From Variovorax davisae (GTDB taxonomy: Bacteria > Pseudomonadota > Gammaproteobacteria > Burkholderiales > Burkholderiaceae_C): DNA of 64,000 nucleotides. The position numbers were made by a program, and so were the translations under genes. Below, one piece after another: positions 42,078 to 50,893 of this stretch; position 1 is the stretch's first letter, and each line of letters opens with the position of its first letter. Below the pieces are notes generated by a model. The model was not told the DNA's origin. It was given only the letters and a program-made list of their open reading frames with translations, and searched no databases. Location of the stretch: contig NZ_JASZYS010000009.1 of NCBI RefSeq assembly GCF_030316845.1, positions 186,001-250,000 of the forward strand. The letters are read 5' to 3'.

Positions 42078-42860
42078 TCAGTCCTGCCGCGGGGCACCGG
42101 CCTCGCGCTCGACCCGCTGCCAGATCTCGACCCCCATCGGATCGTCGATCTCCTCCAGGATGTGGCCGACCAGGCCGATGGCGCGCGCCATCACGCCGAA
42201 GCCGCGGATGATGCGCCACGGGAAGCCGAATTCGGCCGCGATGGCGCCGATGGCGCCGGTGGCGTTGATCGGCAGCGACTTGCCCGAGACCCGCTCGGCC
42301 TCGGCTTGCACCGCCTGCATCAGCGCCACGTAGTGGCTCGACAGGCCGTTCTCGGCCGCGATCTGGAACAGCCGCGGCGTGCGCGGATCGATCGGCTTGT
42401 GCAGCGGATGGCCCAGGCCCGGCACGATCTCCTTGCGGGCGCGGTAGGCGGCGACGATCTCGCGCGCCAGGTCGGCCAGCGGCCGGCTGGGCGCGGTGCC
42501 GGGCGGGATCGCCTCGTACAGCATGCGCGCCGCGCCTTCGGTGCTGCCGACGAACACGCTGCCCAGGCCGCAGAGGCCGGCACCCACGGCGGCCTGCAGC
42601 GCCTCGGGCGCGCCGGCGTAGGTCAGCCGGGCGACCAGCGCGCTCGGCGTGATGCCGTGCTCGACCAGCGTCACCACGATGGCGTTGAAGGTGACCGATT
42701 CCTGCGGCGTCGGCACCCGCCCCGTGAGCTCGAGGAAAGCCATGTCGCCGAGGTTCAGGTGGCCGAGGATCTCGGAGGGCAGGTCGCGCCCGCGCACCGT
42801 GATCTTGTCGGGCGTGCTGTGGCCGAGTTCGGTGTGCAGGGATTTCTTGATCTTGGTCAT
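42078..42860 (-). CDS. Citryl-CoA lyase / short citrate-synthase-like protein
   Basis: 260 aa, much shorter than citrate synthase (about 430). The sequence matches the citrate-synthase fold core: GHLNLGDMAFLELTGRVPTPQES, LVEHGITPSALVARLTYAGAPEALQAAVGAGLCGLG, and VPGLGHPLHKPIDPRTPRLFQIA with the catalytic-type His. The family includes citryl-CoA lyase, which splits citryl-CoA into acetyl-CoA and oxaloacetate. A related C-C cleavage on a substituted citryl-CoA or malyl-CoA is possible here. It is the first gene of the minus-strand operon, divergent from the fused dehydrogenase. Confidence 0.82.
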   Translation of the reverse strand: MTKIKKSLHTELGHSTPDKITVRGRDLPSEILGHLNLGDMAFLELTGRVPTPQESVTFNAIVVTLVEHGITPSALVARLTYAGAPEALQAAVGAGLCGLGSVFVGSTEGAARMLYEAIPPGTAPSRPLADLAREIVAAYRARKEIVPGLGHPLHKPIDPRTPRLFQIAAENGLSSHYVALMQAVQAEAERVSGKSLPINATGAIGAIAAEFGFPWRIIRGFGVMARAIGLVGHILEEIDDPMGVEIWQRVEREAGAPRQD

Positions 42861-42925
42861 GGCGGCGTGGAGGCGCGAAATGTCGATCCCGTGAATCTAG
42901 TCCTGTTGTGGCGCTGCCGGTCCGT

Positions 42926-42952
42926 GATTGCCGAAGGCTCCCTTCGGCAATC
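42926..42952. promoter_or_regulatory. Perfect 12-bp inverted repeat in the divergent promoter region
   Basis: GATTGCCGAAGG (42926-42937) and CCTTCGGCAATC (42941-42952) are exact inverted copies with a 3-bp CTC spacer. They sit between the divergent operon starts at 42860 and 43019. No T-run follows on either strand, so an operator for a homodimeric regulator is likelier than a terminator. The remaining 42861-43018 sequence shows nothing else. Confidence 0.65.
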
Positions 42953-43018
42953 GCGAACGTCGGGGCGGGCGCGCTCTGGCACGCTCCGAACCCGGATCGA
43001 TTCATCAACCGGGACACC

Positions 43019-45343
43019 ATGGACCACGAATCACTGGCCGCCATCCGCGAAGCCGCACGGGACTATTTCGAGCGCAGCGGCAGCATCCGCCGCTGCCGCG
43101 CGCTGACCGAAAGCCCCCGCGGCGCCGAGGCGGCCGGCTGGCCCGAACTGGTCGCACTGGGCTGGCCCGGCATGCTGGCGCCCGAATCCGCGGGCGGCCT
43201 GGCCTTCGACCTGGCGGGCGCCGCGGAACTGCTGCGTGCCGCCGGCGAGCACGTGGCGCCCGAGCCGCTGCTGGCCGTGGCCGGCCTCGGCGCCCTGCTG
43301 CTGCGGCGCCTCGACGGCGCCGCCGCCCGCCGGCTGCTGGCCGAGCTGGTCGAAGGCCGCAGCCTGCCCGCCCTGGCCTGGCAGGAGAGCGCCGGCGACC
43401 TCAGCGACGTGCCGCTGGACTGCGGCTGCGAAGCCGATCCGCAAGGCCGCGTGCTGCTGCAGGGCGAGAAGATGATGGTGCTGCCGGGCGCGGCCGCGAG
43501 CGGCTGGCTGGTGTCGGCGCGCGGCGACGACGACACCGTGCTGCTGTGGGTGCCGCGCGGCACCGCCGGCGTGACCGAGACGCTGACGCCGCTGGTCGAT
43601 GGCGAACAGGCGGCCAGCCTGCGCTTCGACCGCGTCTCGCTGCCCGCCGAAGCCGTGCTGGCCGAGGGCGCCGCCGCCCGCGAGGCGCTGCGCCGGGCCC
43701 TGGCCGCCGGCCAGATCCTGCAGGCCGCCGAACTGGCCGGCACGGCGCAGGCGATGCTCGACCAGACGCTGGCCTACCTGCGCACCCGCTCGCAGTTCGG
43801 CAAGCCGATCGGCAGCTTCCAGGCGCTGCAACATCGGGCGGTCGACATGTTCATCCAGCTCGAGGTGGCGCGCGCCACCCTGGCCGAGGTGCTGGCGCTG
43901 GCGGCCGAGCCGGGCCTGCCGATCGAGCGGCTCGAGGCCGAGGCCAGCCGCGTCAACGCGCGCTGCAGCACGGCCGCGCTGCAGATCTCGCGCTCGGCGG
44001 TGCAGCTGCATGGCGCGATCGGCTACACGCAGGAGTGCGACCTGAGCCTGTTCTACAAGCGCACGCTGCGGCTCGCGGCCTGGCTCGGCAACGCCACGGC
44101 CCACCAGCGCCGCTACGCCGCCCTGGCCGAGACCAGCGCCCGGGCCAGCGACGCGATCGCCTGGACCGGCGACTTCCCGCGCACGGCCGACTGGGGCGCC
44201 ATGCCCGAGCCCGACTTCCGGCGCATGGTGCGCGCCTTCCTGCAGCAGCGCTACCCGGCGCAGCTGCGCTACCTGTCGCACCGCGCGCGCTGGCGCGAGA
44301 TGCGCGCCTGGTACCTGACGCTGTCGGCGCAGGGCTGGGTGGCGCCGGCCTGGCCGCAGGCGCACGGCGGCATGGGCCTGCCGGCCGACAAGATGATCGC
44401 CTGGATCGAGGAGCTGGAGCAGCACGGCGTGGCGCGCGCGCCCGACCAGGGCATCGTGATGATCGGCCCGCTGCTGATCCAGCACGGAACGCCCGCGCAG
44501 CAGCAGCGCTTCCTGCCGCGCATCCTGGCCGGCGACCACGTCTGGTGCCAGGGCTATTCGGAGCCCAATGCCGGTTCCGACCTCGCGGGCCTGCGCACCG
44601 AGGCGCTGCCGGCGCGCGATGCCGCGGGCGACCACTTCATCGTCAACGGCCAGAAGATCTGGACCACGCTGGCGCAGGACGCCAACCACATCTTCATGCT
44701 GGTGCGCACCGACCGCGATGCCAAGAAGCAGGACGGCATCAGCTTCCTGCTGTGCGAGCTGGCGACACCGGGCATCACCATCCGGCCGATCCACACGCTG
44801 GCCGGCGAGCCCGAGTTCTGCGAGGTGTTCTTCGACAACGTGCGGGTGCCGGCCGAGAACCTGGTCGGCAAGCTGCACGGCGGCTGGACCATCGCCAAGG
44901 CGCTGCTGGGCTTCGAGCGCATCTTCCTCGGCAGCCCGAAGCAGTCGCAGTACGCGCTGGGCCAGCTGGCGCGGCTGGCGCAGGCGCGGCGGCTGTTCGC
45001 CGACCCGGTGTTCATGCAGCGCTACACGGCGCTCAGGCTCGACGTCGCCGACCTCTCGGCCGCCTACACAGTCTTCGCCAACATCGTGAAAGCCGGCAAG
45101 CCGCTGCCGCCCTCGGTGTCGCTGCTGAAGATCTTCGCCAGCGAGACCTACCACCGCATCGGCGCCCTGCTGGTCGAGGCCAGCGACGAACAGGGCGCCG
45201 CGGCCGGCGACCAGGACCTGGACGGACGGCCGTTCAACGCGCTGTCGCCGCTGATCGGATCGACCTCCGCCATGATCTACGGCGGGACCAACGAGATCCA
45301 GCGCAACATCCTCGCGCGGCAGGTCCTCGACTTGCCGGGCTGA
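43019..45343 (+). CDS. Fused double acyl-CoA dehydrogenase
   Basis: 774 aa from ATG 43019, twice the usual ACAD length. Residues ~1-375 are one ACAD unit (MLAPESAGGLAFDLAGAAELL, then ELAGTAQAMLDQTLAYLRTRSQFGKPIGSFQALQHRAVD). Residues ~390-774 are a second (WVAPAWPQAHGGMGLPADK, GYSEPNAGSDLAGL, ERIFLGSPKQSQYALGQL, MIYGGTNEIQRNILARQ). Fused or paired ACADs act as heteromeric enzymes in side-chain degradation of steroids and related compounds, where only one half keeps a full active site. The N-terminal half lacks the usual TEP(x)GSD flavin motif, suggesting a structural role. Confidence 0.88.
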   Translation: MDHESLAAIREAARDYFERSGSIRRCRALTESPRGAEAAGWPELVALGWPGMLAPESAGGLAFDLAGAAELLRAAGEHVAPEPLLAVAGLGALLLRRLDGAAARRLLAELVEGRSLPALAWQESAGDLSDVPLDCGCEADPQGRVLLQGEKMMVLPGAAASGWLVSARGDDDTVLLWVPRGTAGVTETLTPLVDGEQAASLRFDRVSLPAEAVLAEGAAAREALRRALAAGQILQAAELAGTAQAMLDQTLAYLRTRSQFGKPIGSFQALQHRAVDMFIQLEVARATLAEVLALAAEPGLPIERLEAEASRVNARCSTAALQISRSAVQLHGAIGYTQECDLSLFYKRTLRLAAWLGNATAHQRRYAALAETSARASDAIAWTGDFPRTADWGAMPEPDFRRMVRAFLQQRYPAQLRYLSHRARWREMRAWYLTLSAQGWVAPAWPQAHGGMGLPADKMIAWIEELEQHGVARAPDQGIVMIGPLLIQHGTPAQQQRFLPRILAGDHVWCQGYSEPNAGSDLAGLRTEALPARDAAGDHFIVNGQKIWTTLAQDANHIFMLVRTDRDAKKQDGISFLLCELATPGITIRPIHTLAGEPEFCEVFFDNVRVPAENLVGKLHGGWTIAKALLGFERIFLGSPKQSQYALGQLARLAQARRLFADPVFMQRYTALRLDVADLSAAYTVFANIVKAGKPLPPSVSLLKIFASETYHRIGALLVEASDEQGAAAGDQDLDGRPFNALSPLIGSTSAMIYGGTNEIQRNILARQVLDLPG

Positions 45344-45378
45344 GTGCCGCTGACACCACAACACCCGGAGGCAAGCCC

Positions 45379-46401
45379 ATGAGCCACGCACGCATCGAAC
45401 CGACCCCGAAGCTCTTGAACTCCACGCCGCCGCGGCGGCGCACGCTGGCGCTGCTCGCCGGCGGCGCCCTCTGGCCGCTGCTGGCGCCGGCGCAGACCGC
45501 GGCAGCCGCCGCGCTGCCGAAGGTCATCAAGCTGATCGTCGGCTATCCGCCCGGGGGTCCGGTCGACGGCGCCGCGCGCGTGCTGGCCGTGCCCTTGTCG
45601 CGCGAGCTCGGCGTCCAGGTCATCGTCGAGAACCGGCCTGGCGCGGGCGGCTCGATGGGCGGCGACGTGGTCGCCAAGGCCGCGCCCGACGGCAGCACGC
45701 TGTTCATGGGCGCCAGCCCGACGATCACCATCAATCCGAACGTCCAGCGCAAGATGGCCTTCGACCCGATGAAGGACCTGTCGCCGATCGCGCCGCTGGT
45801 CGCCTACACGAACGTGCTGGTGGTCAACAAGGACCTGCCGGTCAACAGCGTGGGCGAACTGCTCGCCTTCGCCAAGGCCCATCCGAAAAAGCTCTCTTAT
45901 GGCTCGGCGGGGGTCGGCTCGTCGAACCACCTGAGCGGCGCGCTGCTCGAGAAGATGACCGGTGCGCCGCTGCTGCACGTGGCCTACAAGGGCAGCGCAC
46001 CGGCCCTGGTCGACGTGATGAGCGGCACCCTGAGCATGATGTTCGACATCATCGCGACCTCGCGGCCGTTCATCGAGTCGGACAAGGTCCGCGCGCTGGC
46101 CGTGACCTCGCGCGAGCGCAACCGCATGCTGCCGGGGGTGCCGACCATGATCGAGGCCGGCGTGGCGGGATTCGACGTCGGTGGCTGGTTCGGCCTCTAC
46201 GGCCCCGCGCGGATGGACCCGGCACTGGTGGCGCGCCTCAACGAGGCGGCGCGCAAGGCGGTGGCGAGCGAGGCGCTCGCGGCGCGCTTTCTCGACCAAG
46301 GCTACGAGGTATGGACCGGCGGCGCCGAGCTGTTGGCGGCCAAGGGGGTTTCCGACCGCGCGCTGTGGGCCACGGCGTCGCAAGGCATCGAGGCCGATTG
46401 A
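45379..46401 (+). CDS. Bug/TctC-family periplasmic solute receptor 2
   Basis: 340 aa from ATG 45379 with CGGAGG upstream. An N-terminal twin-Arg-like basic patch (PPRRRTLALLAGGALWPLLAPAQTAAAA) forms the signal peptide, followed by LPKVIKLIVGYPPGGPVDGAARVLA and VIVENRPGAGGSMGGDVVAKAAPDG, both canonical Bug motifs. It binds a carboxylic acid. It is 35 bp after the fused dehydrogenase and 2 bp before the ligase gene, so ligand uptake, CoA activation and oxidation are on one transcript. Confidence 0.92.
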   Translation: MSHARIEPTPKLLNSTPPRRRTLALLAGGALWPLLAPAQTAAAAALPKVIKLIVGYPPGGPVDGAARVLAVPLSRELGVQVIVENRPGAGGSMGGDVVAKAAPDGSTLFMGASPTITINPNVQRKMAFDPMKDLSPIAPLVAYTNVLVVNKDLPVNSVGELLAFAKAHPKKLSYGSAGVGSSNHLSGALLEKMTGAPLLHVAYKGSAPALVDVMSGTLSMMFDIIATSRPFIESDKVRALAVTSRERNRMLPGVPTMIEAGVAGFDVGGWFGLYGPARMDPALVARLNEAARKAVASEALAARFLDQGYEVWTGGAELLAAKGVSDRALWATASQGIEAD

Positions 46402-46403
46402 CG

Positions 46404-47891
46404 ATGCGGCGCATCCATGAACTGCTGGCGCTGCGCGCCGCGCAGACGCCCGACGCGGTGTTCCTGCACGAGGCCACCGGCGGGACGACCTATGCCGCGC
46501 TGCAGGCGATGGCCGATGCGGCCGCCCAGGACCTGCGCGACGCCGGCGTGCGGCCCACCGACCGGGTGCTGCTGGTGGCCGAGAACTGCCCCGCCCACAT
46601 CGCGCTGATCATGGCCTGCAGCCAGGTCGGCGCCTGGTCCTGCGGCGTCAACGCGCGGATGTCGCCGGGCGAGATCGCCGCCATCGTCGAGCGCGCCGAT
46701 GCGCGGCTGTGCTGCTTCACGAGCGGCGCATCCGACGCCGCCCAGCAGCACGCCCTGCGGGCGCAGGCCGTGCCCAGTGCGCTGGCCGGCGTCATGCGCT
46801 CACCGCTGCGTACCCAAGCCACGACCGAAGCGGCCGAGGCGCTGGCCGATGCCGCGGCCATCATCTTCACCTCGGGCACCTCGGGCACGCCCAAGGGCGT
46901 GATGGTGTCGCACCGCGGCCTGCTGCACTTCGGCCGCGTGTCGGCCGCTTCGCGCGCGCTGACATCCGACGACCGCGCCTACGCCTTCCTGCCGATGACC
47001 CACATCTTCGGCCTGGGCACGGTGCTGATGGCCTCGCTCAGCGGCGCCGCCTCGCTGGTGCTGCGCAGCAGCTTCTCGCCCGCCGATTTGCTGCAGGCGC
47101 TGGCCCACGAGCGGGTGTCGAACCTGCAGGGCCCGCCCACCCTGTATGCGCGGCTGCTGGCGCATCTGGAAGAAGCGCGCAGGCAGCCGGTTTTTCCGCA
47201 GCTGCGCTACGTCTATACCGGCTCGGCACCGCTCGACCTGGCCCTCAAGCAGCGTGTCGAGCGCCTGTTCGGGCAGCCGCTGCACCATGGCTACGGCTTG
47301 TCGGAGTACGCCGGCTCGGTGTTCCTGACCCGGCGCGGCGTGGCGCGCGACGACAGCGCGGCGGGCTACCTCGTCGACGGCGGCGAAGCCCGCATCGTCA
47401 CCCCGAGCGGCCGTGATGCCGCGGCCGGCGAGGTGGGCGAGATCTGGCTGCGGGGCGCCGGCCTGATGCTGGGCTACTTCCGCGATCCGGAGGCGACCGC
47501 CCAGGTCATGCGACCCGGCGGCTGGTACGCCTCGGGCGACCTCGGGCGGCTCGACCCGGACGGCGCCCTGTTCGTCGTCGGGCGGCTCAAGGAGATGATC
47601 ATCCGCTCGGGCTTCAACGTGTACCCGGCCGAGGTCGAGGGCGTGCTCAACCGTTTTCCCGGTGTGCACCTGAGCGCGGTGGTGGGCGTGCCGGAGGCCG
47701 ACGGCAACGAGGTGATCGCGGCCTTCGTCGAACTCGAATCCGGCGCCACGCTCGACCGGGGCGCCCTGCAAGCGCATCTGCGGGAGCATCTGTCGCCGTA
47801 CAAGCGGCCGACGCGGATCACGGTGCTGGATGCGCTGCCCACCACGGCGACGGGCAAGATCCTCAAGCGGGCGCTGGCGCCGCCTGCTTGA
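46404..47891 (+). CDS. AMP-forming acyl-CoA ligase
   Basis: 495 aa ANL-superfamily enzyme. Core motifs in order: AAIIFTSGTSGTPKGVMVSHRG, LPMTHIFGLGTVL, HHGYGLSEYAGSVFL, WYASGDLGRLDPDGALFVVGRLKEMIIRSGFNVYPAEVE, and the C-terminal TATGKILKR with the adenylation Lys. It activates a carboxylic acid as CoA ester in the cytoplasm. It starts 2 bp after the Bug receptor stop (TGACGATG). Substrate class cannot be read; aromatic or short-chain acids are common for this group. Confidence 0.92.
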   Translation: MRRIHELLALRAAQTPDAVFLHEATGGTTYAALQAMADAAAQDLRDAGVRPTDRVLLVAENCPAHIALIMACSQVGAWSCGVNARMSPGEIAAIVERADARLCCFTSGASDAAQQHALRAQAVPSALAGVMRSPLRTQATTEAAEALADAAAIIFTSGTSGTPKGVMVSHRGLLHFGRVSAASRALTSDDRAYAFLPMTHIFGLGTVLMASLSGAASLVLRSSFSPADLLQALAHERVSNLQGPPTLYARLLAHLEEARRQPVFPQLRYVYTGSAPLDLALKQRVERLFGQPLHHGYGLSEYAGSVFLTRRGVARDDSAAGYLVDGGEARIVTPSGRDAAAGEVGEIWLRGAGLMLGYFRDPEATAQVMRPGGWYASGDLGRLDPDGALFVVGRLKEMIIRSGFNVYPAEVEGVLNRFPGVHLSAVVGVPEADGNEVIAAFVELESGATLDRGALQAHLREHLSPYKRPTRITVLDALPTTATGKILKRALAPPA

Positions 47892-48063
47892 CGGCCTCGA
47901 TCGCGCGCGTCGGAATGGCCACCTCGCCCCAGGACCGTCGCGCCGCCGACGGCCGCGATGCCGCCGAGGGGGCGAGGGCGACCGCGCCGTGAACCATGGC
48001 CGCTTTCGTCGCTTGATCTCTGCCCTGTCCCCGTTGCACCGCTCCTCAGCCATCAGGACCCCC

Positions 48064-48525
48064 ATGTCACAACTCGTCTTCGTTTTCGGAACCCTGAAGG
48101 AAGGTTTCCCCAACTTCGCAACCAACAAGGGGGCGCGTGTCGCGGGCGACTTCATGACGGTCGAACGCTATCCGCTGTACCTGGTCGGCGAGCGGTTTTC
48201 ACCTTGGCTCATCGATGCAGCGGGTGAAGGCGAGCGGGTTGTCGGTCAGGTGTTCGAAGTCGACGAGGCGACGTTGGCCGCGATGGACGAGCTGGAGCGC
48301 ATCGCCGAGCAAGACGGGTACCGTCGCGTGATGCTCGATGTGGAGGCGCTGGCGGATGGCCGCGGGACGGTCCGCCGCGTCCATGCCTACGTCAAGCCTC
48401 GGGAGCAGTTCACCGTCGCCGATGCCCGCCTTGGCCCGCTGCAGGCCTACACGCGCGAACACGCGGCGCTGTACCGCCGGCGCCAGGGCAGCAGGGCTGC
48501 GAAGAGTTCAGGCGCATCGCCATGA
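48064..48525 (+). CDS. Gamma-glutamylcyclotransferase/AIG2-like protein
   Basis: 153 aa from ATG 48064. The substrate-binding loop is LVFVFGTLKEGFPNFA (Y/F-G-T-L), and the acidic catalytic residue is in VFEVDEATLAAMDELE, both typical of the AIG2/GGCT fold. A basic Ser/Arg tail ends the protein. The family acts on gamma-glutamyl amines or peptides, releasing 5-oxoproline; the substrate here is unknown. The preceding gap (47892-48063) holds no gene. Confidence 0.82.
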   Translation: MSQLVFVFGTLKEGFPNFATNKGARVAGDFMTVERYPLYLVGERFSPWLIDAAGEGERVVGQVFEVDEATLAAMDELERIAEQDGYRRVMLDVEALADGRGTVRRVHAYVKPREQFTVADARLGPLQAYTREHAALYRRRQGSRAAKSSGASP

Positions 48526-48557
48526 AGAGCGCCAGTGGGCACGAGTAGGATCCACGC

Positions 48558-49163
48558 ATGGAATCTGCAGATGCCGCCACTTTCGATGCGTCGTACTACG
48601 CGCGCTACTATTTCGACAAGAAGACCAAGGTCGCCGATCCGCAGCATGTCGAACGGCTGGGTGCCTTCGTGAGTTCCTACCTCAAGTACCTGCGCGTCCC
48701 CGTCCGCCGGGTGCTGGATGTCGGTTGTGGCATCGGGCTGTGGCGCGACATCGTCGCCCGTCACTTTCCGCAGGCGAGGTATCAGGGCGTCGAGGTCAGC
48801 GAATACCTGTGCGATCGCTACGGCTGGGAGCGTGGCTCGGTCGTGGACTACCAGGCCCAGGAGCCTTTCGATCTCGTCATCTGCCAGGGCGTCCTGGCCT
48901 ATCTGAATCCTGTCGACCTCAAGCGTGCCCTGCGCAATCTCGGGTCACTGAGCCGTGGCGCGCTCTACGTGGAGGCAGTGACGCTCGAAGACTACGAGAA
49001 CGACATCGTCGACGAAGACCTCACAGACCCTCTCCTGTTTCGGCACCGCGCAGAGATGTACCGGCGGGGGCTGTCGAGAAAGTTCAAGGGCATGGGCGGC
49101 GGCCTGTGGCTCAGCCGACGAGCCGATGTGCCGCGCTTCGCGCTGGAATGCGCCGTGGAGTGA
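48558..49163 (+). CDS. Class I SAM-dependent methyltransferase
   Basis: 201 aa. SAM-binding motif I is VRRVLDVGCGIGLWRDIVARHFP, followed by an acidic Glu in YQGVEVSEYLC and motif IV FDLVICQGVLAYLNP. The fold is complete (Methyltransf_11/25 type). The C-terminal part (LFRHRAEMYRRGLSRKFKGMGGGLWLSRRADVP) may form the substrate lid. No substrate can be inferred. It starts 33 bp after the cyclotransferase-like gene in the same direction. Confidence 0.83.
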   Translation: MESADAATFDASYYARYYFDKKTKVADPQHVERLGAFVSSYLKYLRVPVRRVLDVGCGIGLWRDIVARHFPQARYQGVEVSEYLCDRYGWERGSVVDYQAQEPFDLVICQGVLAYLNPVDLKRALRNLGSLSRGALYVEAVTLEDYENDIVDEDLTDPLLFRHRAEMYRRGLSRKFKGMGGGLWLSRRADVPRFALECAVE

Positions 49164-49181
49164 AGGGGCGTGCCATGAAAC

Positions 49182-49449
49182 TCCTTCGTCCGGGATCGTC
49201 GCGGCCGCGAAGTCGCTGTGCGGAGGCGGCAGGCCCGAGTCGACGATGCCCTGGACGATCAGCACCGGCGCCGTGATCCGGCCGAACTGCGCGAGCTCGT
49301 TGTCGTAGCCGTCGCGCCGGTCCTCGCACTGCCCGGCGGTCGGGCCGAGGTCGAGTGCGCTGGCGATGTACGGCCTGGGCCGCCGACGATGGTGTACTCG
49401 ATCGGCCGAACGGCGTCCGGGCAACGGCGGGGCTCCATTCGGTGGTCAT
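49182..49449 (-). pseudogene. Remnant of an alpha/beta hydrolase gene
   Basis: On the minus strand the sequence PYIASALDLGPTAGQCEDRR, followed by DGYDNELAQFGRITAPVLIVQG and PPPHSDFAAATIPD, reads like the C-terminal part of an alpha/beta hydrolase (strand beta-6 PVLIVQG with the acid residue region). It lacks the nucleophile elbow, and the preceding part continues only in another frame. It has no proper start and stops abruptly near the methyltransferase 3' end. A decayed, truncated gene is the best reading. Nothing else was recognised between 49164 and 49528. Confidence 0.55.
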
Positions 49450-49528
49450 GTCCGCAAGCGCCTCGGCAACGGGTCCATGCCGTTGTACAACCGATTTCGC
49501 TCCGGCCTTTGATCGGCGATGGCGCGCA

Positions 49529-50893
49529 TCACTCGAAAGTGACGGTCGCAGCCGTCAGGACCCCGTCGACGACCTGCGTGCCGTGGATGTTCACCCTCAC
49601 GCCATTGCCCAGCTTGGCCGCGCTCCCGTTGAAGAACAGCACCTCCGTGCCACCGGCATTCACGGGTTGCCCCCTGACGCGGAAGTCCGACGGCGACCTG
49701 AAGGCGCCGACAGTGCCGATCAGATCGAACGAAGCGGGCCCGCCGGTGCCGGGCACATTGCGGATCTTGAGCTTGGTCGCCCTGAGCACGCCACCGGCGA
49801 TGCTGCCTCCCACCTCGACCTTCACGCCGTTGCCGATCGCGCCCGCGGGTCCGCCGCTGACCTGGGCGGCGCTCGCATCGACCGGATAGCCCAGCACCCG
49901 CAGCGAGCCCGGCCCCGCGAACTCCGTGACGACCCCTGCGAACTGGGCCGTCGCGGCGTCGACGGTCGGCAAGGGGTACCACCATTGCACCAGCGTCGCG
50001 GCGAGGTTGCCCGTTGCGGCAGCCGTCGCGCGCACGCGCACGATGATCCCGTTGGCGAGCGCTTGCCCGTCCGGACTGCCGCTCAGGACGGCGCCGGCGT
50101 AGTCGACCGAGCGGCCGCCCAGCGAGAAGCTGCGCCGTGCGGTATCGAGGTTCTGCACCGTGCCCGTCAGGATCGGCGTCGCGGACGGCTCGCGCTGCTC
50201 GACACGGGTCGCACGCAGCGCCCCGGGCGCGGACGGAAGGCCCCAGACCTGCACGGTGGCGCCCGCCGGGATCGCGGCCAGGCCGGCGGCGTCCGCCCAC
50301 ACGGTGGCTTCGTCGGTCGTCACCGTCGTGCCGAGGACGACGAAGCTGCCATGGGCCGCATCCACCGACGTGACCGGCCCACGAATGTCGGCAGCCGACT
50401 CGACCCGACGGGCGATGCCCTGGGTGAAGCTCGCGTTGACCGGGCCGATGACCCTCGCGCTCATGCCCAGCTGCAGCCCGGCGGGGGCATCCTCGACATT
50501 GCCGACCGCGGTCTGCGTGTCATAGCGCAGGCCATTGACGATGATGCTGCCCGCGCCGTCGACGGCGCCGACGCCGGTGGCATCGGCCGTGCTCACGCCC
50601 GTGCCGCCCGACCCGACGCCCGAAGCGTCGTCCCCGCCGCCCGCGGCGCTGGCGGTGGCGCCCTCGTCGGACGCAATGCCGCCGATGCCGTTGGCCGCTG
50701 CGCCGGGCCCGGTGGCGCCGGCCGCTGCGCCGGGCCCGGAATCCCCGGGGCTGCCCGAGGCGGCCAGCGTCGACGGCCCGACGAAACCCGCGCCGCCGCC
50801 CCCTGCGCCGCCACCGCCGCCGCCGCCGCCTCCGCAGGAAATCACGAGAAGCGCGAGCAGCGACAGCAGCCCGTTGCGGAGTTGGATCGTCAT
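49529..50893 (-). CDS. DUF5666-domain lipoprotein
   Basis: 454 aa. A lipoprotein signal with lipobox LLVISC is followed by a run of glycines and a low-complexity Gly/Ala/Ser linker to about residue 110. The rest is made of repeated beta-rich units of about 70 residues with the theme G-x-V-x-[TS]-[VL]...[FV]-x-[VL]-x-G...V-x-[VL]-x-G (for example ITGTVQNLDTARRSFSLGGRSVDYAG), typical of DUF5666. It is likely anchored on the outside or at the periplasmic face. It is paired with a DUF6502 gene whose stop overlaps this start by 4 bp, a combination usual in beta-proteobacteria. Function unknown. Confidence 0.82.
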   Translation of the reverse strand: MTIQLRNGLLSLLALLVISCGGGGGGGGGAGGGGAGFVGPSTLAASGSPGDSGPGAAAGATGPGAAANGIGGIASDEGATASAAGGGDDASGVGSGGTGVSTADATGVGAVDGAGSIIVNGLRYDTQTAVGNVEDAPAGLQLGMSARVIGPVNASFTQGIARRVESAADIRGPVTSVDAAHGSFVVLGTTVTTDEATVWADAAGLAAIPAGATVQVWGLPSAPGALRATRVEQREPSATPILTGTVQNLDTARRSFSLGGRSVDYAGAVLSGSPDGQALANGIIVRVRATAAATGNLAATLVQWWYPLPTVDAATAQFAGVVTEFAGPGSLRVLGYPVDASAAQVSGGPAGAIGNGVKVEVGGSIAGGVLRATKLKIRNVPGTGGPASFDLIGTVGAFRSPSDFRVRGQPVNAGGTEVLFFNGSAAKLGNGVRVNIHGTQVVDGVLTAATVTFE

